In this document: positions 16,531-23,747 of the stretch, in pieces
Layout: each line of letters starts with the position of its first letter
Position numbering within the stretch: position 1 is the first letter of the stretch
Origin: Armatimonadota bacterium
GTDB lineage: Bacteria; Armatimonadota; UBA5829
Length of the DNA: 36,896 nt
NCBI GenBank assembly: GCA_029907315.1
Contig: JARYME010000023.1
Span: 1-36,896, forward strand
Reading direction: 5' to 3'
Translations under genes and position numbers: made by a program
The notes under the pieces: generated by a model
Seen by the model: the letters and a program-made list of their open reading frames with translations, nothing else
Database searches by the model: none
Told to the model about the DNA's origin: nothing

Positions 16531-16559
16531 TTTATACCTCAGAATTGCCCAATTGGCAA
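16531..16559 (-). promoter_or_regulatory. sigma-70 type promoter of the 151-residue protein gene
   Basis: On the minus strand, TTGCCA (16559-16554), a 17-base spacer and TATAAA (16536-16531). The predicted start at about 16524 leaves a 74-base leader before ATG 16450. Confidence 0.6.
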
Positions 16560-16570
16560 GACCTTGCAAG

Positions 16571-16622
16571 AAAATCATGGGGTGCCCCATTTGCGTGCGC
16601 CCGAGGCACCCCACAGACAGCT
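16571..16622 (-). terminator. probable terminator of the 1214-residue surface protein gene
   Basis: GGGGTGCC (16579-16586) and GGCACCCC (16615-16622) form an 8-bp stem around a 28-base loop. On the minus strand the stem is followed by ATGATTTTC. It begins 18 bases after the gene's stop codon. The large loop lowers confidence. Confidence 0.55.
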
Positions 16623-16640
16623 AACCAAACAGTCTGACCG

Positions 16641-19600
16641 CTACGGGTTGACCCATTCGAGCTGGTCGAGACCGCCGCCGCCAGTACCCGGCACGCAGCG
16701 CATGTGGAGCATACGGATCCGACCGGTTCCGGAAACGTACTTGTTAGTGCAGATTCCGGTCACTACAGCCATTCTGCCGATGTCACTCGGATCGCGCGGC
16801 CAGTTCTCAAACCAGTTGAACAACCGCACGCACTTGATTCCGGTCATTCGAGTGTTCGGCGGGTAGTCGGTCTCAGCACTTACGTCGCTCACTGTACCGC
16901 TACCGTCATCGATCCAACACCACATGTATCTGTAAGCCGAATCCCAACCGTAACCGACGACTTTTCCAACCACTTTCACCAGCACACCCTCGGTGTTCAA
17001 CCCGGTAGCAAACACCGCAGGCGGACCAATCTGATCAATGACAGCCGGTGTTCCCTGACCGGCGCCCGGGTTCGGAACATCGCTCAGCCAACCGCCGCCG
17101 AAGGACTTCACTGTCACCTCCAGGAACGGAGGCAGCGAAGCAGGCGGGCCGACAGTGGGCATCTCGGTTAACTGGAGTTCGCGAGGCCTGTCCATATAGT
17201 TGTTTTGAGCGGTTCCGGTGCTGTCAAGCTGGCCTTTCATGTGAGTAATTGTGTCGCCTATTTGCAGTCCGGGCGGCAGATACTGGGCATTCGATCCAGT
17301 GTAGACCTTCAGCCCTGAAACACCGGCTTTCGGATCGCTGGTCTTGTTCATTTGCTCGACCCAGAACCACTTACCGGCGTCGTAGCCCCCGACATCACCC
17401 ACATCGACGTAGGTCACGACAAGCGGATTCGTCGTGCTGTCGAAAATCGCCGTGCCGTCTGAGGCCCTCTTAATCACACCCAGCTCCGAAGCAATCGGGA
17501 TCACGTGCACGTCGCCGGGCTTACCGGGTCTGAGAGCACGCGCTCCCGGTTCGTGCTGATCCAAGATGCAATACATGTCGACCCTGTCTCCCTGCTTCGG
17601 CAGAGTAATACCGGTGGTAGCCAGGGTATCTACATCGCAGAGAGCCTGATATCCGTCATACGGCAGCTTCACCGTAAAATGCTGATTGGCAGGGTCTACT
17701 GACACGACCTCAGCATCAAGCACGCGGTAGAAGCTGTAAAGCACGTTGCCTGTGAAGTAGGTGCCGCGGTCCATGGTTCGCACCGGCAGCTGTGCATTAT
17801 TATGGGACAGCACAACCGGCGCCTTCGTCGGCGTTACGACACCTGCCGAGTATCCGCTGGCTTTATCGTAGTTGCCTATCACAACAACGCGGTCCAGTTC
17901 GACAACGTCTGGATCGCCAGCGCGAACGTTTATCTTGACGCCCATATTGACGTTGAGCATCTTGGTGTCGCCGACGAAGTAGTAGCCGTTGAAGCCCTTC
18001 CTATTCTTCGCCGGATCAGCTGCCTGGCGAGTGACCACACCCATCGCGCAGACCGTTCGACCGCCGGGCCGATAACCGCCTATGGACCACTTGTAGACGA
18101 TCTGGGTCGCCACCAGCGGCCAGACACGCCCGTTTACACCGGTGGTCGTGCCACCCAGCGTCACGCTGATATTGCTCTTGGGCCAGTCGGTCTCACCCAG
18201 GTTGTCGGGCCACGTGCCGGTGGCTCCGTGAGCATTCGCGACGTTGAACTCCGCAGGGTATGTTGCACCAGGATACGTCTTGCCCGAGTAGACCTCGTCA
18301 GGCTGCTGGGCAGGATAGATCACGTTGTTCGCACCCTCAGTGGCATCAATCACGTAGTTGCCGTCCGCGTCGGTAACGGCTTCCGTCGTCCAGGTGCCAT
18401 AGGCATCGGTAACGCTGCACTTGACTGTGACGTTGGCGGCCGGGTAGCCCGTGTAGCCTTCAGTTATGCGGCCTGCGATCTTACCCGCCGTGACGTATAT
18501 CTGCAGCGAACCTTCCTGAACAGGCACCTGCGGATAGTGCACATCGAACATATAAACCTTGACCGTGTGCCAACCCGCAGCGGAACCCCGTGCCACGGTT
18601 GCATCGTTCCAGTAGGTGTTTTGATATCCGTTTCGGCTGCGCAGCGTCATAGACCAGCCGCTGTTGGGATCACCCACTGTTCCCCAACCCAGACTCGGAC
18701 AGTGGATCTTAACTGAGGCAATATCGTTCACCGTCTGCGTGTTGTTTCGGTCCTCAGCCACCACCGTAATGCGTGTCGGCGTATTCCCATCGGCAATGAT
18801 AGGATTGGACACAGCATTGCCGGGTGCCACTGAACCGGACACGAATACAGGGATGTACTCGCCGGGCCAATAGACCTCCATCCGGCTGGTGGTAGTGTGG
18901 GAGGTCGGCACTCCGAGAGGCTCTTCGTACAGGCCGAAGAAAGCCGTAGTAGTGCCGATAATGGTGTTCTGACCACCGGTGATAAGCACGTTACCGGCAG
19001 GATCAGCCTTTATAAAGAATGGCCATTTGTTGCCCGAGTAGTTCGTACCTACACCGTAGGTCTTGAACGACGAAGGCGGGTTGTTGTAGGGGTCAATATT
19101 TGCGATTTGGTCAAGCGGAAACTTGTAAACTGTCTGATGCGGAACGTCGGTGTCGCGGGGATCAGTATAGTTGTAGTTGTCCGCATTGACCATGCCCGTT
19201 ATTCGTGAGATCCAAACAGTCCCGTTGTAGATATCAATGCCCGTGGGCCGGCTGTACTGCGGATAGCGTATAGGAGTCGGCTGCCAGGGCGTCATCTGAT
19301 CCGTATCCCACACAGAGATCTCGCCCTTCTCCGGATATGCACCGTTACCTACGGCTCCCGCGACGTACAGGTAGTTGCCCACAAAGCAACAGCCCAGAAA
19401 CGTATCGTCTATCGCACCGCCGTACGCAAGTGGTGTTCTGATATCCGGAGGAGCAGGAGTTGCACCCTTACCGTATGCCAACCGGCTGTTGGTCGAAGGC
19501 GGTACACTAGGCGCGAAGTATGTTTCTGCGATCCTAAAGGTATCGCCTTTCCCTGTAACAGCGATTCCCCGACCCTGTTGGCAGATCTTGGTGGCAACCT

Positions 19601-20285
19601 GCACCCACTTCGTGCCGTCCCACCTGAACTGCCAATATCTTGCGTTTGAGCGGTCTTCGATGTAGAGATTGTCGTCTTCATCGAAGTCGAGGCCCCAAGG
19701 TGCACTGCCGCCGAAACCCTCGGTCGGCACGGGCAGCATACCCTTGAGCGTGCCGTCGGCGTAGAACTCGTATACTCCCTTAGCTATGCCGCCGGCGTTA
19801 GACCAGTTCGAAACGTAGATTCGCCCGTAGAGCTCGCTGTTGGGGTTGCGGTTTATAGTAATGCCGTAGGGTCTCCAACCTTCGGAGGTGCCGTCGGGGT
19901 TCACCTTCTCCCATACGGGCACCAACATCTTGTTGTCCGGCGGATCACCAGGACCGTACACTGCCGCCCCAGTAGCACTGACTCGAACTTTATAGTTGCC
20001 GGCGCTCGGGACCGGTGATTGGCTTGCCGGATCCCACTGGAGATCGGCGTGCATCCCCTTCGCGCAATGGCTGTCCGGCGCTGTGAACGACCAGGACTTC
20101 GCCACCCAGCCGTCCGAAGTCCGGACGATCTCCACTGTAACACTGGCAGCGTCTTTGTTTAGGAGGTAAGTGATCTGGTAGGGACAATCACCCGTCAGAC
20201 TTACCTCGTACACGCCTATGCCTGCCCAAGACGCACCAGCAGCCAGACAAGCAATGCATAGGACTGCGAAGAACACTTTCCTCAT
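16641..20285 (-). CDS. very large exported surface protein (Ig-like, beta-propeller, CarboxypepD-reg-like, OB-like modules)
   Basis: A 1214-residue predicted exported protein of unknown function. It starts with a signal sequence (MRKVFFAVLCIACLAAGASWA). An N-terminal FlgD/Ig-like domain covers about 22-110. A long region to about 470, with repeated WGLDFDEDDNLYIEDRS-like and GRIYVSNWSN-like elements, suggests an NHL-type beta-propeller. A beta-sandwich region follows, then a carboxypeptidase-regulatory-like domain at about 600-690 (KIAGRITEGYTGYPAANVTV). Further beta domains precede two OB-like modules at about 925-1055 (WFWVEQMN, GLKVYTG, LQIGDTI) and 1055-1214 (KSFGGG, LVKVVGKVVG, WIDDGSG). 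The final module is related to the C-terminus of both neighbouring minus-strand proteins. A purine-rich GGGGGGAG site lies about 9 bases before ATG 20285. It has no sorting signal that I recognise. Confidence 0.82.
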   Translation of the reverse strand: MRKVFFAVLCIACLAAGASWAGIGVYEVSLTGDCPYQITYLLNKDAASVTVEIVRTSDGWVAKSWSFTAPDSHCAKGMHADLQWDPASQSPVPSAGNYKVRVSATGAAVYGPGDPPDNKMLVPVWEKVNPDGTSEGWRPYGITINRNPNSELYGRIYVSNWSNAGGIAKGVYEFYADGTLKGMLPVPTEGFGGSAPWGLDFDEDDNLYIEDRSNARYWQFRWDGTKWVQVATKICQQGRGIAVTGKGDTFRIAETYFAPSVPPSTNSRLAYGKGATPAPPDIRTPLAYGGAIDDTFLGCCFVGNYLYVAGAVGNGAYPEKGEISVWDTDQMTPWQPTPIRYPQYSRPTGIDIYNGTVWISRITGMVNADNYNYTDPRDTDVPHQTVYKFPLDQIANIDPYNNPPSSFKTYGVGTNYSGNKWPFFIKADPAGNVLITGGQNTIIGTTTAFFGLYEEPLGVPTSHTTTSRMEVYWPGEYIPVFVSGSVAPGNAVSNPIIADGNTPTRITVVAEDRNNTQTVNDIASVKIHCPSLGWGTVGDPNSGWSMTLRSRNGYQNTYWNDATVARGSAAGWHTVKVYMFDVHYPQVPVQEGSLQIYVTAGKIAGRITEGYTGYPAANVTVKCSVTDAYGTWTTEAVTDADGNYVIDATEGANNVIYPAQQPDEVYSGKTYPGATYPAEFNVANAHGATGTWPDNLGETDWPKSNISVTLGGTTTGVNGRVWPLVATQIVYKWSIGGYRPGGRTVCAMGVVTRQAADPAKNRKGFNGYYFVGDTKMLNVNMGVKINVRAGDPDVVELDRVVVIGNYDKASGYSAGVVTPTKAPVVLSHNNAQLPVRTMDRGTYFTGNVLYSFYRVLDAEVVSVDPANQHFTVKLPYDGYQALCDVDTLATTGITLPKQGDRVDMYCILDQHEPGARALRPGKPGDVHVIPIASELGVIKRASDGTAIFDSTTNPLVVTYVDVGDVGGYDAGKWFWVEQMNKTSDPKAGVSGLKVYTGSNAQYLPPGLQIGDTITHMKGQLDSTGTAQNNYMDRPRELQLTEMPTVGPPASLPPFLEVTVKSFGGGWLSDVPNPGAGQGTPAVIDQIGPPAVFATGLNTEGVLVKVVGKVVGYGWDSAYRYMWCWIDDGSGTVSDVSAETDYPPNTRMTGIKCVRLFNWFENWPRDPSDIGRMAVVTGICTNKYVSGTGRIRMLHMRCVPGTGGGGLDQLEWVNP

Positions 20286-20346
20286 TTCAAGGACTCCCCC
20301 CTCTCGACAATAGAAAAGCGAACACCGAATACGGGTTCAGCGATTA

Positions 20347-20376
20347 ATTATTCCCTACGCCTTGCGCAATTAGCAA
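20347..20376 (-). promoter_or_regulatory. candidate sigma-70 promoter of the 1214-residue protein gene
   Basis: On the minus strand, TTGCTA (20376-20371), an 18-base spacer and AATAAT (20352-20347), about 60 bases upstream of ATG 20285. The match is moderate. Confidence 0.4.
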
Positions 20377-20429
20377 TGGTTTTGTTTCCAGCGGTTTTCG
20401 TTCTCAGAGCAAGTTGGTGTTATGAAACA

Positions 20430-20472
20430 GGGGCGGCACCCTCGGAGCGGCGCTCCGGTCGGCTGCCACCCC
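20430..20472 (-). terminator. nested stem-loop after the two-repeat exported protein gene
   Basis: An outer 9-bp stem with one mismatch (GGGGCGGCA at 20430-20438 with TGCCACCCC at 20464-20472) encloses a perfect inner hairpin CGGAGC-ggc-GCTCCG (20443-20457). On the minus strand it is followed by TGTTTCATAA. It lies 82 bases past the stop of the gene ending at 20554. A competing hairpin CCCCTT-ttc-AAGGGG overlaps its right arm. Confidence 0.5.
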
Positions 20473-20553
20473 TTTTCAAGGGGGACAACGCCCCATAGTT
20501 TCGTAGTGGCCGGATCTTTCGTTTTGTTTGTTACGCGTTGTCTAGTTTGTAAC

Positions 20554-21243
20554 CTACTGCGGATTGTAGGCCGGGATGATCATAGCCAAGTTGTCTTTGT
20601 AGGTTCGCACCCAATAAGAATTCTTGGCTCTGAGGGTGTCGTCGTCACCCCAACCTTCGTAGGTCATAACCAGCTGGCTTTGTGAAGCGGCATCCCAGTA
20701 CTGCATGGCACTCTCGACCCATCCGGCTGCTACGGCCTCACCCCAAGTCTTCAGGGTAGTACCGTCGGTGAACCAGATGTTGTCACCAGTTCCTGCGGGA
20801 CCGTTGGTCGGCGTGTCATGGTTGAACGGGTGACCGATCAGATGCCATCCACCAGCGTTTGCTCCGTCCAGCTGGTTGCCCGGCAGAGAGATCCACATAT
20901 CGGTCATCGTGCCGGAACCATCCGGAACACCATCGGGCACACCATTGTAGGTGAATCCGCTAGCTCCACTGGCGTTGTTCAGATAGTAACCCTCACCGAG
21001 AAGAATGTTGCCGAAGGCACCACCCGGCTCGAAGTACACCTCACTCTGGCTGGGAGCGTCCCACCTAAACAGGTTAAAGTCAATGTCGATTCCGCTGAAC
21101 ACGGAATAGGGATCCGGGTCAAACGGCACCAGCGGGCACGCGATGAAGTTCCATCCACCGTAAAGATCCACCGTAACCGAATCAGCCAGACACATTCCGG
21201 AACCTACAACTAGCAACGCAAGCACTAAACCCAACGTTCTCAT
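20554..21243 (-). CDS. exported protein with two tandem W-D-A-x-S-Q-S repeats
   Basis: A 229-residue predicted exported protein of unknown function. After the signal sequence (MRTLGLVLALLVVGSGMCLA) it contains two homologous halves. The first (from about residue 29) runs GGWNFIACPL to FRWDAPSQSEVYFE and LLGEGYYL. The second (from about 135) runs GGWHLIGHPF to QYWDAASQSQLVMTYEG and AKNSYWV. The paired GW and WDAxSQS signatures show an internal duplication. There is no PEP-CTERM tail. ATG 21243 has a textbook AAGGAGGTGA site, 4 bases away. An in-frame GTG at 21297 also has its own GGGGGAGGTGG site 7 bases upstream, so a second, longer product is possible. Confidence 0.8.
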   Translation of the reverse strand: MRTLGLVLALLVVGSGMCLADSVTVDLYGGWNFIACPLVPFDPDPYSVFSGIDIDFNLFRWDAPSQSEVYFEPGGAFGNILLGEGYYLNNASGASGFTYNGVPDGVPDGSGTMTDMWISLPGNQLDGANAGGWHLIGHPFNHDTPTNGPAGTGDNIWFTDGTTLKTWGEAVAAGWVESAMQYWDAASQSQLVMTYEGWGDDDTLRAKNSYWVRTYKDNLAMIIPAYNPQ

Positions 21244-21477
21244 CTTTTCACCTCCTTTCGCTGTTTTCACGATTGACGAGTAAGATGTTTTCAACACGCT
21301 TCCACCTCCCCCTTGCTGTTTTCTTGCCTACTGCCTCCCCCATTTCTCGGGCTCGGCAGACCGCGAAATCTCAATTTCTGATGAAACCTGTTCTTGTCTG
21401 GTTCAATAATTGCTATTTGCGATTCCCGCACGTCCACTTCCCTTCCTGCGTAGTCACACCACTCTTCGAGGAAGGGA

Positions 21478-21502
21478 GCCGCCGGCCGGATCGACCGGCG
21501 GC
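21478..21502 (-). terminator. GC-rich stem-loop downstream of the PEP-CTERM gene
   Basis: GCCGCCGG (21478-21485) and CCGGCGGC (21495-21502) form a perfect 8-bp stem with a 9-base loop, 43 bases past the PEP-CTERM stop. On the minus strand it is followed by a pyrimidine-rich TCCCTTCCTC rather than a pure T run; on the plus strand it is followed by TTTT. It is likely a terminator or 3'-end stabiliser. Confidence 0.5.
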
Positions 21503-21544
21503 TTTTCAGTTGGTGCACCAAACGCTATTTCGCTGTTTTCGATT

Positions 21545-22207
21545 CTACTTCCTGCGTCGGATGCCGAACCCCGCGAGACCGACAAGACCGGTCGCCAAGG
21601 CGAGCATGCTGCCGGGCTCAGGAACGGGCTCGCGAACGAGTCGGAACATATTCTCGATCGTCTGACCCGGCTGGATGTCATACACCGCTGAGAACTGCGG
21701 CGCCGTAGAAGTGCCGTTCTCCTGCGGGTTGAACGTGTAGAGCAACTGGTCGCCCTTGTAAAGCCTCACGAAGAACGCTTCCGGGTCCGGGCTGACCGGC
21801 TTGATGTCCGGCTGGGTACCAGTTACACCACCCCAGTTGTCGTCCAGATCATTGGTCGCGCTGGATTCGTTCCACGCGGTCAGTTTAAACTGCGTCGCCG
21901 GATAACCGGACTTTGCAGCCACGGTCAGTTTCCACTCCATCACGACATAGTGCGGCTCGGGAGCTCTAATCTCGCGGAAGTAGTAGTTCGGCTCAGAGCC
22001 GGCGAGATACATAAATACGACCGACGGACCTGGCGTCTGGGAGTTGCGACCCGTGGTTCCAGTTCCATACTGATTGATGGAACCGGCGTTCGCACCATTC
22101 AGGTCGCTCACTTTGAGCTTGATCACCCACGCCGTGTCAAGAGCAGCGGACGCTGCCGTCGCCAGTGCTACGAGCATGACGACTGAGAGAACGATTAGCC
22201 TTTTCAT
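21545..22207 (-). CDS. PEP-CTERM sorting-domain surface protein
   Basis: A 220-residue exported protein with a signal sequence (MKRLIVLSVVMLVALATAASA), a beta-rich body of about 160 residues and a complete C-terminal PEP-CTERM signal: VPEPGS, a hydrophobic span (LALATGLVGLAGFG) and the basic tail IRRRK. Proteins of this type are cleaved and sorted to the surface by an exosortase, often together with exopolysaccharide. No exosortase gene is in this window. The start is taken at the second of two adjacent ATGs (22207; first at 22210) because GGAGGTGA then has a 4-base spacing, as in the neighbouring gene. The frame stays open upstream to 22351, but the sigma-54 promoter lies there. Expression is probably RpoN-dependent. 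Confidence 0.88.
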   Translation of the reverse strand: MKRLIVLSVVMLVALATAASAALDTAWVIKLKVSDLNGANAGSINQYGTGTTGRNSQTPGPSVVFMYLAGSEPNYYFREIRAPEPHYVVMEWKLTVAAKSGYPATQFKLTAWNESSATNDLDDNWGGVTGTQPDIKPVSPDPEAFFVRLYKGDQLLYTFNPQENGTSTAPQFSAVYDIQPGQTIENMFRLVREPVPEPGSMLALATGLVGLAGFGIRRRK

Positions 22208-22333
22208 CATTTCACCTCCTCCTCTCTGCTTTAGAGATGCGACTGTTGATGTAGATTTGCCGCTCCTTCTTGTGCTCATCAATTCGCTGTCCCCTTTCTT
22301 CTCGAGTTTCGAGCGATGTGCCCACAGCATAAG

Positions 22334-22351
22334 CTGCAAATTTCGTGCCAA
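22334..22351 (-). promoter_or_regulatory. full-consensus sigma-54 (-24/-12) promoter of the PEP-CTERM gene
   Basis: Minus-strand TTGGCACGAAATTTGCAG contains TGGCACG, four bases, then TTGCA, with exactly 10 bases between the invariant GG and GC. This is the classical RpoN consensus. The predicted start at about 22325 leaves a ~115-base leader before the PEP-CTERM start. Confidence 0.75.
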
Positions 22352-22414
22352 TCGCCTTCACTCGGTCGGTGCACCACGCCGCGGGATCGCAGAGCACAAG
22401 CTTTGAGACACTTT

Positions 22415-22429
22415 AGGGTGGAGCACCCT
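22415..22429. repeat. short inverted repeat between the two promoters
   Basis: AGGGTG-gag-CACCCT, 6-bp arms and a 3-base loop, lies about 25 bases downstream of the predicted sigma-70 start and upstream of the sigma-54 site. It could be an activator/repressor site or a leader hairpin. Confidence 0.35.
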
Positions 22430-22461
22430 TTCCGCCCGTTTTGGGCTTCTTTCTCTGCTGG

Positions 22462-22490
22462 ATTGTATCACCGCATCTTGTCACCGTCAA
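22462..22490 (-). promoter_or_regulatory. sigma-70 type promoter upstream of the PEP-CTERM gene
   Basis: On the minus strand, TTGACG (22490-22485), a 17-base spacer and TACAAT (22467-22462), each 5/6 to consensus. A transcript from here would have a leader of about 245 bases that runs through the sigma-54 site. Confidence 0.6.
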
Positions 22491-22868
22491 CCCCCGCTTT
22501 CAAAATCAGGTATTTTTACCTATACTGACCAAGACCGAGGCTGCAACGGCACTTTCTGATGCGGCAGGCTTGTCCGGTACCAGTCCGTCGGACTAAGCCC
22601 TTGATACGTTTTTCTCCCTCCACTACGAATTTGCTCAGTGCTCCTGAGCCATACTATCATCAGACCGCACTGGGCCTTCACTCGCAATCTATCACCAAAT
22701 ATGCAATCAGTCAAGGGGGACATGCAAAAATTTTTTCACGTGTTTTCGCAGCCTCTGTGCTCGAGCTGTTGGCGATGCGTAGCCGCGCACGGAAGGTAAC
22801 ACCGCTGAAAACGGGTAAGTACGTTTCGGTCGGAAAACGCCAAAACGCCATCATTGGGGGTTTGGGAA
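22491..22868. other. 378-base non-coding stretch between divergent genes
   Basis: I see no convincing gene here. It holds an inverted repeat AGGTA-tttt-TACCT at 22508-22521, directly followed by TATACT at 22521-22526, which could be a plus-strand -10 box with a weak TTCAAA -35 box. A second small dyad AGTCCG-t-CGGACT lies near 22580-22592. No tRNA or known riboswitch core was recognised. It probably carries the control region for the MEMO-family gene. Confidence 0.4.
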
Positions 22869-23741
22869 ATGATTCGGCGGCCCGCTGTTGCTGGAATGTT
22901 CTATGAAGCCGATGCGCAGGCTCTGCGAGAAAGCATAACGGATTGCTTCTTGAGTCAATTGGGTCCACGTAAGCTTCCTCACCCGACTGCCCGCGGAGAA
23001 CGCCGCGTGATCGGGTTGGTGTGTCCGCACGCAGGTTATATGTATTCGGGCCCAGCGGCAGCCCACTCGTACGGCATGCTCGCCGAAGACGGCATACCGG
23101 AAGTGGCGGTCATACTAGGACCAAACCACCACGGCCTGGGAGAAACAGTGGCGGTAAGCACAGCTGACAAATGGGAGACGCCGCTGGGGCTGATAGAAGT
23201 GGACACCCTGACGGCGCGCGCGATAATAGAGTATTCGGGATACGCACAGGAAGACGAACTTGCTCATGCTCGAGAGCATTCCATTGAGGTACAGATTCCT
23301 TTTTTGCAGTATATTGCCACTGTGGCTCAGCGCACCATTCGAATAGTGCCAATCGCGATAGGTCATCTGGGATATTCGTCCGCGCGGACCCTTGTTGCCG
23401 ATCTCGGTCCAGCGATCGCTGAGGCCCTGGTCGAGAAAGATGCTGTCATAATCGCCAGCACCGACCTAACACATTATGAATCGAAAGCCAGAGCACAGTT
23501 CAAGGACAACTTGGCGCTTGAGCAGATTCTTAGCCTCAACCCCGACGGGCTCCTGCGGGTAGTGGAGGAAGACTCCATATCCATGTGCGGCGCGACAGGC
23601 ACGGCTGTTATGTTGGCGGCGTGCAAAGCGCTGGGAGCCACATCGGCCCGCCGGCTTGCTTACTACACTTCAGGCGACGTCACTGGCGACACCCGGCAGG
23701 TCGTCGGGTATGCCTCGGTGGCAATACTGGCGCAGCCCTAG
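22869..23741 (+). CDS. amrB: MEMO1 / AmmeMemoRadiSam system protein B family
   Basis: Member of the MEMO1 family, structurally related to class III non-haem iron extradiol dioxygenases; the bacterial biochemical role is not established. Family landmarks are RRPAVAGMFYE at the N-terminus, CPHAGYMYSGP (His54), GPNHHG, HSIEVQIPFLQ, ASTDLTHYE and MCGATGTAV (Cys240), which together give the conserved His/Cys pocket. Length (290) is standard. ATG 22869 is preferred; a TTG at 22854 would add five residues that are not part of the conserved start. In many genomes this gene is found with an AMMECR1-domain gene and a radical SAM gene, neither of which is in this window. It converges on the TPR protein gene with a 6-base gap. 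Confidence 0.9.
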   Translation: MIRRPAVAGMFYEADAQALRESITDCFLSQLGPRKLPHPTARGERRVIGLVCPHAGYMYSGPAAAHSYGMLAEDGIPEVAVILGPNHHGLGETVAVSTADKWETPLGLIEVDTLTARAIIEYSGYAQEDELAHAREHSIEVQIPFLQYIATVAQRTIRIVPIAIGHLGYSSARTLVADLGPAIAEALVEKDAVIIASTDLTHYESKARAQFKDNLALEQILSLNPDGLLRVVEEDSISMCGATGTAVMLAACKALGATSARRLAYYTSGDVTGDTRQVVGYASVAILAQP

Positions 23742-23747
23742 CCGTGA

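Noticed and set aside
17802-18716. 304-codon plus-strand open frame inside the 1214-residue surface gene
   Set aside because: It lies antisense to a convincing exported protein. Its translation is unusually rich in Arg, Val, His and Asp with no domain, which is the usual shadow of the real frame.
22207-22351. Upstream in-frame extension of the PEP-CTERM protein starting at 22351
   Set aside because: It would start inside the sigma-54 promoter and bury the signal peptide behind ~48 polar residues. The GGAGGTGA site supports the ATG at 22207/22210. A shorter extension remains noted as a possible alternative start.
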